Shown here: positions 7,274 to 16,060 of the stretch, piece by piece
Numbering within the stretch: the first letter of the stretch is position 1
Layout: each line of letters opens with the position of its first letter
From: an uncultured Collinsella sp.
Lineage (GTDB): Bacteria > Actinomycetota > Coriobacteriia > Coriobacteriales > Coriobacteriaceae
Reading direction: 5' to 3'
Assembly (NCBI GenBank): GCA_900547805.1
Contig: URIE01000023.1
Coordinates: forward strand, 1 to 20,138
Length of the DNA: 20,138 nt
The notes under the pieces: generated by a model
Told to the model about the DNA's origin: nothing
The model's database searches: none
What the model saw: only the letters and a program-made list of their open reading frames with translations
Made by a program: the position numbers and the translations under genes

Positions 7274-8272
7274 CTAACGTGTCATCGCGTCGCGGCCGGC
7301 CTCGACACGCTTGCGCTGTTTGGCGCGCTCCTCGCCGGTCAGGCGCTCAAAGAGATGTCCGATAATCGAGGCCAGCACCTGTTGGAACAGCGTGCCGCAC
7401 ATGACGGGAAACACGACCTCGCCGGGAAAATACTGCGTGGCGATGACGGCGCCCGAAGAGATGTTGCGCATGCCGCAGGTAAAGCACATGGTGGTCGTCT
7501 CGCTATACGGCAGGTGCAGGGCGCGGGCGACCAGGATGCCGATGATAAAGCCGCTGATGGCGAACACCAGGATAAAGAGCGCGACTTCCAAGCGTTCGAC
7601 GTTCATGTGCAGCACGTACTCGCTCATGGCGGTGGAGTTGGACGCGATGACGCCCATCATCATGAACTTGCAGGCGGGCGAGAGCGCGGGGGAGAGCTTC
7701 TCGTGGCCCCAGCCGCGCGTGAGTTCGTTGATGACGATACCGAGCACGGCGGGGATGGCGATCATAAAGGCCATGTTCTGCATCATGCTCGGCACATCAA
7801 TCGAGACGGTGGCGCCCAGCAGGAGCTTGAGCGTAAGCGGAATCGTCACGGGCGAGATGACCGAGGACGTCAGGATAATGGTGAGCGCGAGCGGGCCGTT
7901 GCCGCCGAACATACTGATCCACATAAAAGCGGTGACGGCTACGGGCACGCTGTACTCGAGCACGATGCCGCAGACAAGGTTGGGATTGGAACCAAAGAAC
8001 AACGAACCCATGGCATACGCCGCGATGGGGATGAGCGCCGCCGAGACCAGCAGCGCCAGAATCAGGTGCAGCGGACGACGGAAAACCTCGGCCACCTGAT
8101 GGAAGGTGTTGCTCAGTGCGCCCTGAAACGTCATAAAGGCAAACAGGTAGGGAACGATGGGCTTGAGCACGCCGATCTGCTGGGGAAAGAGCACGCCGAG
8201 TGTCACGCAAATCGGGACGATGACCTGCATGTGCCCCGCGAGGAACTTACCCAGTCCAACCCATTGCTTCAT
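7274..8272 (-). CDS. Bile acid:sodium symporter (BASS/SBF) family transporter
   Basis: This 332-residue polytopic membrane protein has about nine to ten hydrophobic segments. Family-like features include YLFAFMTFQGAL near residues 42-53, polar breaks within membrane stretches (LEYSVP, SSVISPVTIP) and the conserved CGMRNISSGAVIA block (266-278) followed by FPV and a final membrane segment. SBF proteins move organic anions such as bile acids or keto acids, usually with sodium; the substrate here cannot be read. The start at 8272 (MKQWVGLGKF) has AGGA just upstream on the minus strand. An in-frame ATG at 8398 would add 42 polar, unconserved residues. It converges on the DUF4931 gene and diverges from recJ. 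Confidence 0.85.
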   Translation of the reverse strand: MKQWVGLGKFLAGHMQVIVPICVTLGVLFPQQIGVLKPIVPYLFAFMTFQGALSNTFHQVAEVFRRPLHLILALLVSAALIPIAAYAMGSLFFGSNPNLVCGIVLEYSVPVAVTAFMWISMFGGNGPLALTIILTSSVISPVTIPLTLKLLLGATVSIDVPSMMQNMAFMIAIPAVLGIVINELTRGWGHEKLSPALSPACKFMMMGVIASNSTAMSEYVLHMNVERLEVALFILVFAISGFIIGILVARALHLPYSETTTMCFTCGMRNISSGAVIATQYFPGEVVFPVMCGTLFQQVLASIIGHLFERLTGEERAKQRKRVEAGRDAMTR

Positions 8273-8411
8273 ATAATCCTGCGACTCCCTTTGCCCATGA
8301 ATGCATTTGAATGGATATGCTAGACGCTTGCATACGTTCGTGCGGCAGAAACGCTCGATTATTTCGAGGCTATTACCGCCCTCGTTTATCGAAACCACGG
8401 CGTGCTGGACG

Positions 8412-8438
8412 TTGTGCGTCCGCGCTGCACGGTATAAT
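8412..8438 (+). promoter_or_regulatory. Candidate promoter of the recJ-relA unit
   Basis: A perfect TATAAT lies at 8433-8438, with TTGTGC at 8412-8417 as a possible -35 (15-base spacer, slightly short). Transcription would begin near 8445, about 100 bases before the recJ start. The -10 is convincing; the -35 is not. Confidence 0.55.
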
Positions 8439-8456
8439 AAATCCGTTCAACAGATC

Positions 8457-8474
8457 TGCCTGCCGAAGCGGGCA
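8457..8474 (+). other. Stem-loop in the recJ leader
   Basis: TGCCTGC (8457-8463) pairs with GCGGGCA (8468-8474), with one G-U and a CGAA loop. It lies between the candidate promoter and a small upstream reading frame, so it may affect message stability or translation; this is inferred. Confidence 0.35.
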
Positions 8475-8494
8475 TACACAGAGGACTCATCGCT

Positions 8495-8560
8495 ATGAAC
8501 CGTGAGAGGTATCGCGGCGACCTGCCCCTATCGGGGGTGGGCGCCTATGTCATCGCTTAA
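8495..8560 (+). CDS. Small upstream ORF (21 codons) overlapping the recJ start
   Basis: ATG 8495 has GAGG at 8481-8484, ten bases upstream. It opens a 21-codon frame beginning MNRERYRGDL and ending TAA at 8558-8560. It overlaps the first 14 bases of recJ in another frame. I do not recognise the peptide. The layout (own ribosome binding site, stop just inside the next gene) suits translational coupling or a regulatory leader peptide. It could equally be chance, since short frames are common. Confidence 0.35.
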   Translation: MNRERYRGDLPLSGVGAYVIA

Positions 8561-11500
8561 GACGACGCATCGCTGGGCGGTCGCTCGGCAAAACCCCGAG
8601 CTCGAAAAGGAGCTTTCGGCTGGCCTGGGCATACCCGGGCTGGTGGCGCGCATTATGGTTGCACACGGCATTACATCCATTGAGGAAGGCCAGCTGTTTT
8701 TGACACCTTCGCTCGATCGCGACTGGGCCGACCCACTCATTATCCCGGGCATGTCGGTCGTTGCCGACCGCGTCGAGCGTGCTATTCGCAACCACGAGCA
8801 CATCGCGGTCTTTGGCGATTTTGACGTTGACGGTATTACGTCGACCTGCCTGTTGACCGAGGCACTGCGCACGTTTGGCGCCAATGTCACACCATTCATC
8901 CCGCACCGCTTTGACGAGGGATATGGTCTTTCGCGCGCGGCGCTCGACCGCGTTAACGAGCTCGCTCGCCCCCAGCTGATCGTGACCGTCGATAACGGCA
9001 TTGCCGCCAAGGAAGAGGTTTCCTATCTGGAGAGCCTGGGGATCGATTTGGTGGTCACGGACCATCACGAGCCCTCCGACCAGGTGCCGCAGGGTGTACC
9101 CCTGACCGACCCCAAGCTCGAGGACGAGGGCCCCTCGCGCGAGCTTGCCGGTGCTGGTGTGGCGCTCAAGCTGGTGCAAGTCCTGGGTGAGCGCCTGGGC
9201 AAGCCGTCGTATTGGCGTTCGCTAATCGAGGTCGCGGCGCTGGGCACCGTGTCCGACATGATGCCGCTCACGCCCGAGAACCGCGCGCTGGTTGCCGAGG
9301 GCATTCAGCAGATGCGCGTAACCGCTCGCCCCGGCTATATCGCGCTTGCCGCGCTTGCCAAGGCGGACCTTTCGAGCATTACGGCGGATGGCCTGTCATT
9401 CTCGCTCATTCCCCGCTTAAACGCTGCCGGTCGCATGGCCGATCCCAAGCTGGCGCTCGACCTGCTGCTTGCCCGCAATCCCATCGAAGCAAGCGCGCTG
9501 GCGGCTGAGCTCGAGGAAATCAACCGCCAGCGCCGTGAGATCGAGGCGGAGCTCACGCGCGATGCCATGGCAAAGGTCGAGGAGACCTATGACGGCGGAC
9601 GCGCGATCGTCGTGGGCGGCGAAGGCTGGCACGAGGGTGTCAAGGGCATCGTGGCAAGCCGTCTGACCAACCGCTATCACGTGCCGGCGCTGCTGTTCTC
9701 GATCGAGGACGGTATCGCGCGTGGCTCTGGTCGCTCGGTGGGCAAAGTTAACCTGTTTGACGCCGTCGAGCGCTGTTCCGACCTGCTGATTCGTCGCGGC
9801 GGACATGCCGGTGCGGTGGGTGTGACCATCGAGGCATCCAAGCTCGATGAATTCCGTCGTCGCCTTTCCGCCGTGCTATCGGAGATTCCCGCCGAGGACT
9901 TTGAAGACATCGACGAGGTTGCCGCCACGGTCGACCTTTCCGAGCTGAATATCGAGACTATAGAGCAGATTTCCCGTCTTGAGCCGTTTGGCCAGGGCAA
10001 CAAGGTGCCGCTGCTGGCCGCCGAGGGCGTGACGATGTGCGATCGCGCCGTGGTGGGCAAAACCGGCGAGCACATGCGCTTTGTGGCGACCGATGGCGCC
10101 GCGAGCGTGCCGGCCATTATGTTCCGCGTGCCGCAAATCGATAAGCTTATCAACTGCGATAGCGCTGTCGACTTGGTGTTCGAGGCCGTGGCCGAGCATT
10201 GGCAGGGACGTGTGAAGCCCAAGCTCATGATCAAAGATGTCTTGGTGCGCGATACCACGGCGTCCAATATCGACGATCCGGCATGTGAACTTCGCCGCGG
10301 CGTGCAGCCGGCGGATTCTGGCCTGCGCCTGGAGTCGCGTAAACGCGAGACGCTCGCCCAGCTTTCTTATGCTGAGCTCACGCGCTCGCTTATCCATAGC
10401 TTTATCGGCTCGAACCAGCCGCACCGCGCGCAGGTCGAGGCGCTCGATGCCCTGGCCGATCACCAAAGTGTTCTGGCCGTTATGGGAACGGGGCGCGGCA
10501 AGTCGCTCATCTTCCATGTGCATGCCGCGCGCGAGGCGGTTCTTCGCGGGCGTGCGAGCATCTTTGTCTATCCGCTGCGCGCGCTCGTTGCCGACCAGGC
10601 CTATCACCTCTCGTCGACGATGGCGGCGCTCGGTATTGGCGTTGGCGTGCTGACCGGCGAGACCGTGGAGGCCGCACGCGATGACGTGTTCGCCGGTCTA
10701 GCTTCGGGCCGTACCGGTATCGTGCTCACGACGCCCGAGTTCCTGTCTATCCGCCGTGACCGTTTCGCGCGTTCGGGCCGCATCGGCTTTGTCGTTATCG
10801 ATGAGGCGCACCACGCCGGCCTTGCCAAGGGCGGCGACCGTAGCGCCTATCTTGACATGCCCGATATCCTCAAAGCCCTGGGCGACCCGGTCGTTATGGC
10901 TGCGACGGCCACCGCGACGGCTCCGGTCGTGGCCGAGCTTGCCCGCATGCTGCCGATCACTCGCACGGTGGTCGACGAGACCGTTCGCGAGAACCTACAA
11001 CTCGAGGACGACCGTGATCTTGCGAGCCGTGAAAATCGCTTGGTGTCGATCGTGGCGACGGGGGAGAAGACCGTCATTTACGTCAATTCGCGCGACCAGT
11101 CCGTGGCGCTCGCCAAGACGTTGCGCAAGCGCGTGCCCGATTGCGCAACCCATATCGCGTTCTATAACGCGGGGCTTGCGCGTTCCGATCGCCGTCGCGT
11201 GGAGGAAGCATTCCGAGACGGAAGCCTCAGCTGCATCGTTTCGACCTCCGCCTTTGGCGAGGGTGTCAACCTGCCCGATATCCGCCATGTCGTGCTCTAC
11301 CACATGCCGTTTGGCGCCATCGAGTTCAACCAGATGAGCGGACGTGCCGGCCGCGATGGCCAGCCCGCCGTGATCCACCTGCTCTATTCGTCGCGCGACG
11401 CCCGCATCAACGAGCGCCTGCTCGACTGCTACGCACCCGAGCGCGACGAACTCGTCACACTCTATCGCGCGCTGCAGACCATGTGGCGCTCCAACCGCGG

Positions 11501-11834
11501 CAAAACCGGGGACGATTCCTTTAGCGCGAGCGATATCGACATCGCGCAGATGTGCCTTGCCATCGATGCTCGCACGCCGGTCGACGAGCGTTCGGTGGAA
11601 AGCGGCCTGGGAATCTTCGAAGAGCTTGGTTTCTGTCGAGTTTCGGGGTTTGACGACACCCGTCGCATTGCGATGGCCGAAAACCCCGGCCGCGTGCAAT
11701 TGAGCAGGTCAATTCGCTATTTGGAGGGCTTGCGCTCGCGCATGGAGTTCTCGGCTTTCCGGAGTTGGGCGCTCGATACGTGCGCTTCTGATATGCTAGC
11801 CAAAGTTAACCGCCCGATCGTACCGCGGGCCTAG
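8547..11834 (+). CDS. recJ: RecJ single-strand DNA exonuclease fused to a RecQ-like superfamily 2 helicase
   Basis: This 1095-residue fusion has two enzymes. The N-terminal part is RecJ: DHH motifs DFDVDG (91-96), VDNG (148-151) and TDHH (171-174), AGAGVALK (201-208), then DHHA1 with RRGGHAGAVG (417-426) and an OB-like region to about 570. A linker of roughly 40 residues leads to an SF2 helicase: Walker A TGRGKS (648-653), TTPEFL (728-733), DEAH (752-755), TATAT (787-791) and QMSGRAGRDGQP (929-940). No RecQ zinc-cysteine cluster or HRDC is evident in the last 150 residues. RecJ degrades single strands 5'-3' and classically works with RecQ to open ends in RecF-pathway repair, so fusion would couple unwinding to digestion. 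ATG 8547 gives a RecJ-like start; GTG 8502 is less likely. relA follows 15 bases later. Confidence 0.9.
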   Translation: MSSLKTTHRWAVARQNPELEKELSAGLGIPGLVARIMVAHGITSIEEGQLFLTPSLDRDWADPLIIPGMSVVADRVERAIRNHEHIAVFGDFDVDGITSTCLLTEALRTFGANVTPFIPHRFDEGYGLSRAALDRVNELARPQLIVTVDNGIAAKEEVSYLESLGIDLVVTDHHEPSDQVPQGVPLTDPKLEDEGPSRELAGAGVALKLVQVLGERLGKPSYWRSLIEVAALGTVSDMMPLTPENRALVAEGIQQMRVTARPGYIALAALAKADLSSITADGLSFSLIPRLNAAGRMADPKLALDLLLARNPIEASALAAELEEINRQRREIEAELTRDAMAKVEETYDGGRAIVVGGEGWHEGVKGIVASRLTNRYHVPALLFSIEDGIARGSGRSVGKVNLFDAVERCSDLLIRRGGHAGAVGVTIEASKLDEFRRRLSAVLSEIPAEDFEDIDEVAATVDLSELNIETIEQISRLEPFGQGNKVPLLAAEGVTMCDRAVVGKTGEHMRFVATDGAASVPAIMFRVPQIDKLINCDSAVDLVFEAVAEHWQGRVKPKLMIKDVLVRDTTASNIDDPACELRRGVQPADSGLRLESRKRETLAQLSYAELTRSLIHSFIGSNQPHRAQVEALDALADHQSVLAVMGTGRGKSLIFHVHAAREAVLRGRASIFVYPLRALVADQAYHLSSTMAALGIGVGVLTGETVEAARDDVFAGLASGRTGIVLTTPEFLSIRRDRFARSGRIGFVVIDEAHHAGLAKGGDRSAYLDMPDILKALGDPVVMAATATATAPVVAELARMLPITRTVVDETVRENLQLEDDRDLASRENRLVSIVATGEKTVIYVNSRDQSVALAKTLRKRVPDCATHIAFYNAGLARSDRRRVEEAFRDGSLSCIVSTSAFGEGVNLPDIRHVVLYHMPFGAIEFNQMSGRAGRDGQPAVIHLLYSSRDARINERLLDCYAPERDELVTLYRALQTMWRSNRGKTGDDSFSASDIDIAQMCLAIDARTPVDERSVESGLGIFEELGFCRVSGFDDTRRIAMAENPGRVQLSRSIRYLEGLRSRMEFSAFRSWALDTCASDMLAKVNRPIVPRA

Positions 11835-11849
11835 GGGAAGGGGACCTCG

Positions 11850-14210
11850 ATGGATGCCGCAGCCCGTACCGCCCATGATTCCACCCTCCAGCCGTTTTCG
11901 GAGATGGAGCACTATAAGCACGCCGATGAGCTGCCGCCCGAGATTATGGCGGACAGCTACGACAAGCTGGAGCGCCTGTGCCTCAAATATATGAATGAGG
12001 AGGACTTCTCCAAGGTGGAGCAGGCCTACTGCTTTGCCGCCGAGAAGCACTGCAACCAAAAGCGCCGTTCGGGCGAGATGTACATTAACCATCCCGTCGA
12101 GGTAGCTATCATTCTGGCCGACCTCAAGATGGACTGCGACGTGGTGTGCGCAGCGTTGCTGCACGATACCGTCGAGGATACCGAGACCTCGCTTACCGAT
12201 GTTTCCGGCCTGTTTGGCGATACGGTGGCCGAGCTCGTCGATGGCGTGACCAAGCTCACCAACATCGAAGTCGACAGCATGGACGAGAAGCAGGCCCTCA
12301 CGCTGCGCAAGATGTTCCTCGCCATGTCCAAGGACATCCGCGTCATCATCGTCAAGCTCGCCGACCGCCTGCATAACATGCGCACGCTTGCCGCCCTGCG
12401 CGAGGACCGCCGTCTGTTTAAGGCGCGCGAGACCATGGACGTATACGCGCCCTTGGCCGACCGCCTGGGCATGAGCTCTATCAAGTGGGAGCTCGAGGAC
12501 CTGTCCTTCTTCTATTTGGAGCCCGATGCCTACCAGCGCATCGCGCGTATGGTAGCCGAATCGCGCGAGGTTCGCGAGCGTTATCTGGCCGAGACCATCA
12601 AGACGCTCACCGATGAGCTCAATCGCATTGGTCTTGAGGGCTTTCAGATCAACGGTCGCTCCAAGCACTATTGGTCCATCTATCAAAAGATGAAGCGCAA
12701 AGGCAAGGAGTTCTCCGAGATTTACGACCTGGTGGCGCTGCGCGTCATCACTCATTCGGTGCGTGATTGCTATTCCACGCTTGGTGCCGTGCATACCTTG
12801 TGGCATCCCATGCCCGGTCGTTTTAAAGACTATATCGCCATGCCCAAGGTCAATAACTACCAATCGCTTCACACGACGGTTATCGGCCCCACGGCCCGTC
12901 CGCTCGAGATTCAGATTCGAACCTACGAGATGCACGAGCAGGCCGAGTACGGCATCGCTGCTCACTGGCTGTACAAGAAGTCGGGCGGATCGTCTGCCTC
13001 CAAGACTAACGATGCGCAGCGTCTGGACGACCAGATCAACTGGCTCAAGCATTCGCTCGATTGGGCGGCTTCCGACGAGATCACCGATGCCAAGGAATAC
13101 CTGCACTCGTTGAAGGTCGATCTGTTCGACCAGGAGATTTTCGTCTTTACGCCCAAGGGCGAGGTCATGGCGCTTCGTGCCGGCTCTACACCGCTCGACT
13201 TTGCCTACGCCGTTCATACCGAGGTCGGTAACCACTGCGTCGGCGCCAAGATCAACGGTGCGGTGGCGCCGCTCACGCACGAAATCAAGACGGGTGACCG
13301 TGTCGAGATTCTGACTAACAAGAGCTCCAAGCCGTCGCGCGATTGGCTCAAGATCGTCAAGACGCCTTCGGCCAAGTCAAAGATTCGCCGTTACTTCGCC
13401 GCCGCGACCAAAGACGATGACGCTGCGGCCGGCCGCGATATACTGGCTAAGGACCTGCGTAAGCGCGGGTATGGCATCTCTACGCCGCGATCCACGCGTG
13501 CGCTCAATGCCGTGGCGGAGCAGTTTAACTTCAAGCAGCTCGAGGACCTGTTTGCCGCCGTCGGCGCCGGCAAGGTTGCCCCGCGCGCTGTGGGCAATAA
13601 GGTTGAGCAAATCTTGGACCCCAAGCCTGAGGAACAGCTCACCAAGGCCGAGGCTATCGCCGAGGTCGTGAAGCAGCCTGCCCGCGGCTCCAACCGCAAG
13701 CCGCAAAAACGCGGCAAGAGCGCCAGTAACGGCATTATCGTTAAGGGCGAGAGCAACAGCGGCCTGCTGGTCCGTCTGGCTCATTGCTGCAACCCCGTGA
13801 CGGGCGACGACATCGTCGGCTTCATCACGCGCGGTCGTGGCGTTTCGGTGCATCGCGCCAACTGCCCTAACGTCAAGGGTCTTATGGAACATCCCGAGCG
13901 CATGATCGATGTGGAGTGGGACGGCGCTGCCGACACCCTCTTCCAGGTCGAGATCGTGGTCGAGTGTCTGGACCGCATGGGCCTGCTCAAGGATGTCACC
14001 ATTGCCATTGGCGATGCGGGCGGCAATATCCTTTCTGCCGCCACGTCGACCAACCGCGAGGGTATTGCAACCCTGCGCTTTATGGTCGAGATCTCGGACG
14101 CGAGTGGTCTGGATCCGCTGCTTGCTTCCATCAGCAGTGTCGATTCGGTCTACGACGCTCGCCGTCTTATGCCCGGTGAGGGTGGAGCCCAGCTTAAGCG
14201 CCGCGTTTAG
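11850..14210 (+). CDS. relA: Bifunctional (p)ppGpp synthetase/hydrolase (RelA/SpoT homologue)
   Basis: This 786-residue Rel enzyme makes and degrades the stringent-response alarmone (p)ppGpp. The hydrolase HD domain has NHP (80-82) and HDTVED (105-110). The synthetase domain has RFKD (324-327), NNYQSLHTT (335-343), EIQIRT (353-358) and EQAEYGIAAHW (363-373). The RxKD form is typical of bifunctional Rel rather than monofunctional RelA (ExDD). The TGS domain spans about 426-487, a zinc-finger-like segment has HCCNP (645-649) and HRANC (668-672), and a C-terminal ACT domain runs from about 695 to 775. All domains look intact. ATG 11850 follows GGGGAAGGGG, 15 bases after recJ, so co-transcription is likely. 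The first 35 residues are variable and unassigned. Confidence 0.95.
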   Translation: MDAAARTAHDSTLQPFSEMEHYKHADELPPEIMADSYDKLERLCLKYMNEEDFSKVEQAYCFAAEKHCNQKRRSGEMYINHPVEVAIILADLKMDCDVVCAALLHDTVEDTETSLTDVSGLFGDTVAELVDGVTKLTNIEVDSMDEKQALTLRKMFLAMSKDIRVIIVKLADRLHNMRTLAALREDRRLFKARETMDVYAPLADRLGMSSIKWELEDLSFFYLEPDAYQRIARMVAESREVRERYLAETIKTLTDELNRIGLEGFQINGRSKHYWSIYQKMKRKGKEFSEIYDLVALRVITHSVRDCYSTLGAVHTLWHPMPGRFKDYIAMPKVNNYQSLHTTVIGPTARPLEIQIRTYEMHEQAEYGIAAHWLYKKSGGSSASKTNDAQRLDDQINWLKHSLDWAASDEITDAKEYLHSLKVDLFDQEIFVFTPKGEVMALRAGSTPLDFAYAVHTEVGNHCVGAKINGAVAPLTHEIKTGDRVEILTNKSSKPSRDWLKIVKTPSAKSKIRRYFAAATKDDDAAAGRDILAKDLRKRGYGISTPRSTRALNAVAEQFNFKQLEDLFAAVGAGKVAPRAVGNKVEQILDPKPEEQLTKAEAIAEVVKQPARGSNRKPQKRGKSASNGIIVKGESNSGLLVRLAHCCNPVTGDDIVGFITRGRGVSVHRANCPNVKGLMEHPERMIDVEWDGAADTLFQVEIVVECLDRMGLLKDVTIAIGDAGGNILSAATSTNREGIATLRFMVEISDASGLDPLLASISSVDSVYDARRLMPGEGGAQLKRRV

Positions 14211-14246
14211 TCGCGACGAACGTGCCGCATTATCGATATTCGCTAC

Positions 14247-14274
14247 ACTCGAGGCATCGTTTGATGCCTCGAGT
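14247..14274 (+). terminator. Perfect 12-bp hairpin after relA
   Basis: ACTCGAGGCATC (14247-14258) pairs perfectly with GATGCCTCGAGT (14263-14274) around GTTT. The following TCTATA is a poor uridine tract, so termination may be partial. The stem ends 20 bases before the next start codon, close to its ribosome binding site, so a role in translation is also possible. Confidence 0.55.
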
Positions 14275-14294
14275 TCTATAGAGAGGAGAGGGGC

Positions 14295-14978
14295 ATGAGT
14301 GCTGTGTCCTTGGATTTAACTCCCAAGGGATCGGTCGAGATCGAGACACTCGTAAACGGTCCTATTCAGACCAATAGCTATGCTGTTATTTCGGACAATG
14401 AGTGCGTGATTATCGACTCTGCATGGGAAGGCGAGCGCTTGGTAGAGCATATTCGAGCCGAGCATCCCGGCGTACGCGTGCTTGGCGCCGTATGCACTCA
14501 TGGCCATGCCGATCATGTTGGTGGTGTTGCCGGCGTGCGAAGCACCGTTGGCGAGGGCTGCCAGTATGAGCTGTGCGCTAAGGATGTGGCGGTGCCGCAT
14601 GCGAACATCGAGGAACAGCGAGCTATGTGGGGCATTGAGACGCCCGACCCCGGGGAGCCGACGCGCCTGCTCGCCGAGGGCGATACCATTGAGCTAGGCG
14701 AGATTTGTCTACAGGTGATTGAGACGCCAGGGCATACGCCGGGCGGGATCGTCTTGTTTGCTGCCACAAAGCAGGGAAACATTGCCTTTGTGGGCGACAC
14801 CCTGTTCCCGGGCAGCCACGGCCGCACCGATCTTGTCGGTGGCGACGAGGCAGCGATTCTGCGCTCGCTCTCCAAGCTCGCCCGGCTTCTCCCGCCCGAT
14901 ACCGTTTGCCTAACCGGCCATGGCGATTCGACCACCATGGCACGCGAGCTCATGCAGAACCCTTTCATGCAGATGTAG
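14295..14978 (+). CDS. Metallo-beta-lactamase fold hydrolase (glyoxalase II-like)
   Basis: This 227-residue MBL-fold hydrolase carries the full metal-ligand set: THGHADH (His69, His71, Asp73, His74), His147 in TPGHTPGG, Asp168 in VGDTLFPGSHGR and His209 in LTGHGD. This pattern matches the YcbL/GloB-like group, which binds two metals and often cleaves thioesters such as S-D-lactoylglutathione-type substrates. The actual substrate is unknown, and this lineage need not use glutathione. No signal peptide is visible, so it is cytoplasmic. ATG 14295 has GAGAGGAGAGG just upstream. It follows relA by 84 bases with a hairpin between. Family assignment is secure; the reaction is not. Confidence 0.9.
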   Translation: MSAVSLDLTPKGSVEIETLVNGPIQTNSYAVISDNECVIIDSAWEGERLVEHIRAEHPGVRVLGAVCTHGHADHVGGVAGVRSTVGEGCQYELCAKDVAVPHANIEEQRAMWGIETPDPGEPTRLLAEGDTIELGEICLQVIETPGHTPGGIVLFAATKQGNIAFVGDTLFPGSHGRTDLVGGDEAAILRSLSKLARLLPPDTVCLTGHGDSTTMARELMQNPFMQM

Positions 14979-15096
14979 CTTTATCGTCAGCTTCTGAAGC
15001 ACGAGAAGCGTCCAAACGTCAAGCTATTTTTCCCCAACGGGTCGATTCCGTAGGGCAAACGGTCAAAAAAAGTCTGTTTGGACGATATTCGTGAAC

Positions 15097-15133
15097 AAAC
15101 GAACGTTTATGCTCGGGTATGTCGTGGTAAAAT
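15097..15133 (+). promoter_or_regulatory. Candidate fba promoter with overlapping palindrome
   Basis: An extended -10, TGGTAAAAT, ends at 15133 (TAAAAT 15128-15133). A weak -35, TTTATG, is at 15106-15111 with a 16-base spacer. The short palindrome AAACG-AA-CGTTT (15097-15108) overlaps the -35 and could be an operator. Transcription would start near 15140, before AGGAGG at 15160-15165. Confidence 0.45.
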
Positions 15134-15173
15134 CTCAGGCGTTATCGGAGCAACCTTACAGGAGGTTTCTTTT

Positions 15174-16040
15174 ATGCTCGTCAACGCAGCAGACATGCTC
15201 AAGAAGGCCGAGGCCGGCAAGTACGGTCTCGGTGCCTTCAACACCAACAACCTCGAGTGGACCCTGGCTATTCTCCAGGCCGCCGAGGAGGCCAAGTCTC
15301 CGCTGATCCTTCAGTGCACCGCTGGTGCCGCTAAGTGGATGGGCGGTTTCAAGGTCTGCGCCGACATGGTCAAGGCTGCCGTCGAGGCCACGGGCGTTAC
15401 CGTTCCCGTCGCCCTTCACCTCGATCACGGTTCTTACGAGGACTGCTTCAAGTGCATCGAGGCCGGCTTCACGTCCATCATGTATGACGGCTCTCACGAG
15501 GAGACCTTCCAGCTTAACCTCGACCGTACCAAGGAGCTCGTTGAGCTTGCCCACTCCAAGGGCATGTCCATCGAGGCCGAGGTCGGCGGCATCGGCGGCA
15601 CCGAGGACGGCGTGACCTCCAGCGGCGAGCTCGCTGATCCTGCTGAGTGCAAGCAGATTGCTGACCTGGGCGTCGACTTCCTCGCCTGCGGTATCGGCAA
15701 CATCCACGGCGTGTACCCTGCCGACTGGGCTGGCCTTTCCTTCGAGCGTCTGGGCGAGATCAAGGCCGAGACCGGCGACCTGCCCCTCGTCCTGCACGGT
15801 GGCACCGGCATCCCCGAGGATCAGATCAAGAAGGCCATCTCCCTGGGTATCTCCAAGATCAACGTCAACACCGACCTGCAGCTCGTCTTCGCCAAGGGCG
15901 TCCGCGAGTACATCGAGGCTGGCAAGGATCAGCAGGGCAAGGGCTTTGACCCCCGCAAGCTCCTCAAGCCTGGTCGCGACGCCATCGTTGCTCGCACCAA
16001 GGAGCTCATGGAGGAGTTTGGCTCCGTCAACAAGGCGTAA
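15174..16040 (+). CDS. fba: Class II fructose-1,6-bisphosphate aldolase
   Basis: This 288-residue zinc-dependent aldolase cleaves fructose 1,6-bisphosphate to dihydroxyacetone phosphate and glyceraldehyde 3-phosphate in glycolysis, and runs in reverse for gluconeogenesis. Key residues are visible: LHLDHG (81-86, catalytic Asp84 and zinc His85), YDGSHE (104-109), EAEVGGIGGTEDG (134-146), GNIHGVY (175-181, zinc His178) and LHGGTG (207-212, zinc His208). NVNTD (230-234) marks the phosphate site. The length matches the Firmicutes-type FbaA. ATG 15174 has AGGAGG (15160-15165) 8 bases upstream. An upstream in-frame ATG (15078) would add 32 unconserved residues over the promoter. Codon use is strongly biased to C-ending codons, consistent with high expression. 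Confidence 0.96.
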   Translation: MLVNAADMLKKAEAGKYGLGAFNTNNLEWTLAILQAAEEAKSPLILQCTAGAAKWMGGFKVCADMVKAAVEATGVTVPVALHLDHGSYEDCFKCIEAGFTSIMYDGSHEETFQLNLDRTKELVELAHSKGMSIEAEVGGIGGTEDGVTSSGELADPAECKQIADLGVDFLACGIGNIHGVYPADWAGLSFERLGEIKAETGDLPLVLHGGTGIPEDQIKKAISLGISKINVNTDLQLVFAKGVREYIEAGKDQQGKGFDPRKLLKPGRDAIVARTKELMEEFGSVNKA

Positions 16041-16060
16041 GCGTCGCTAAACTTCCCGCC

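Noticed and set aside
7355..8323. Plus-strand open frame (322 codons) opposite the BASS transporter
   Set aside because: Its polar, low-complexity composition is typical of antisense translation, while the minus strand encodes a coherent membrane protein.
8502..8546. GTG at 8502 as the recJ start
   Set aside because: It would add 15 residues unlike RecJ and has weaker support than ATG 8547 after GGGGGTGGG.
11796..13280. Minus-strand open frame of 494 codons opposite relA
   Set aside because: It is a shadow of the Rel gene; the plus strand has a complete, motif-supported product.
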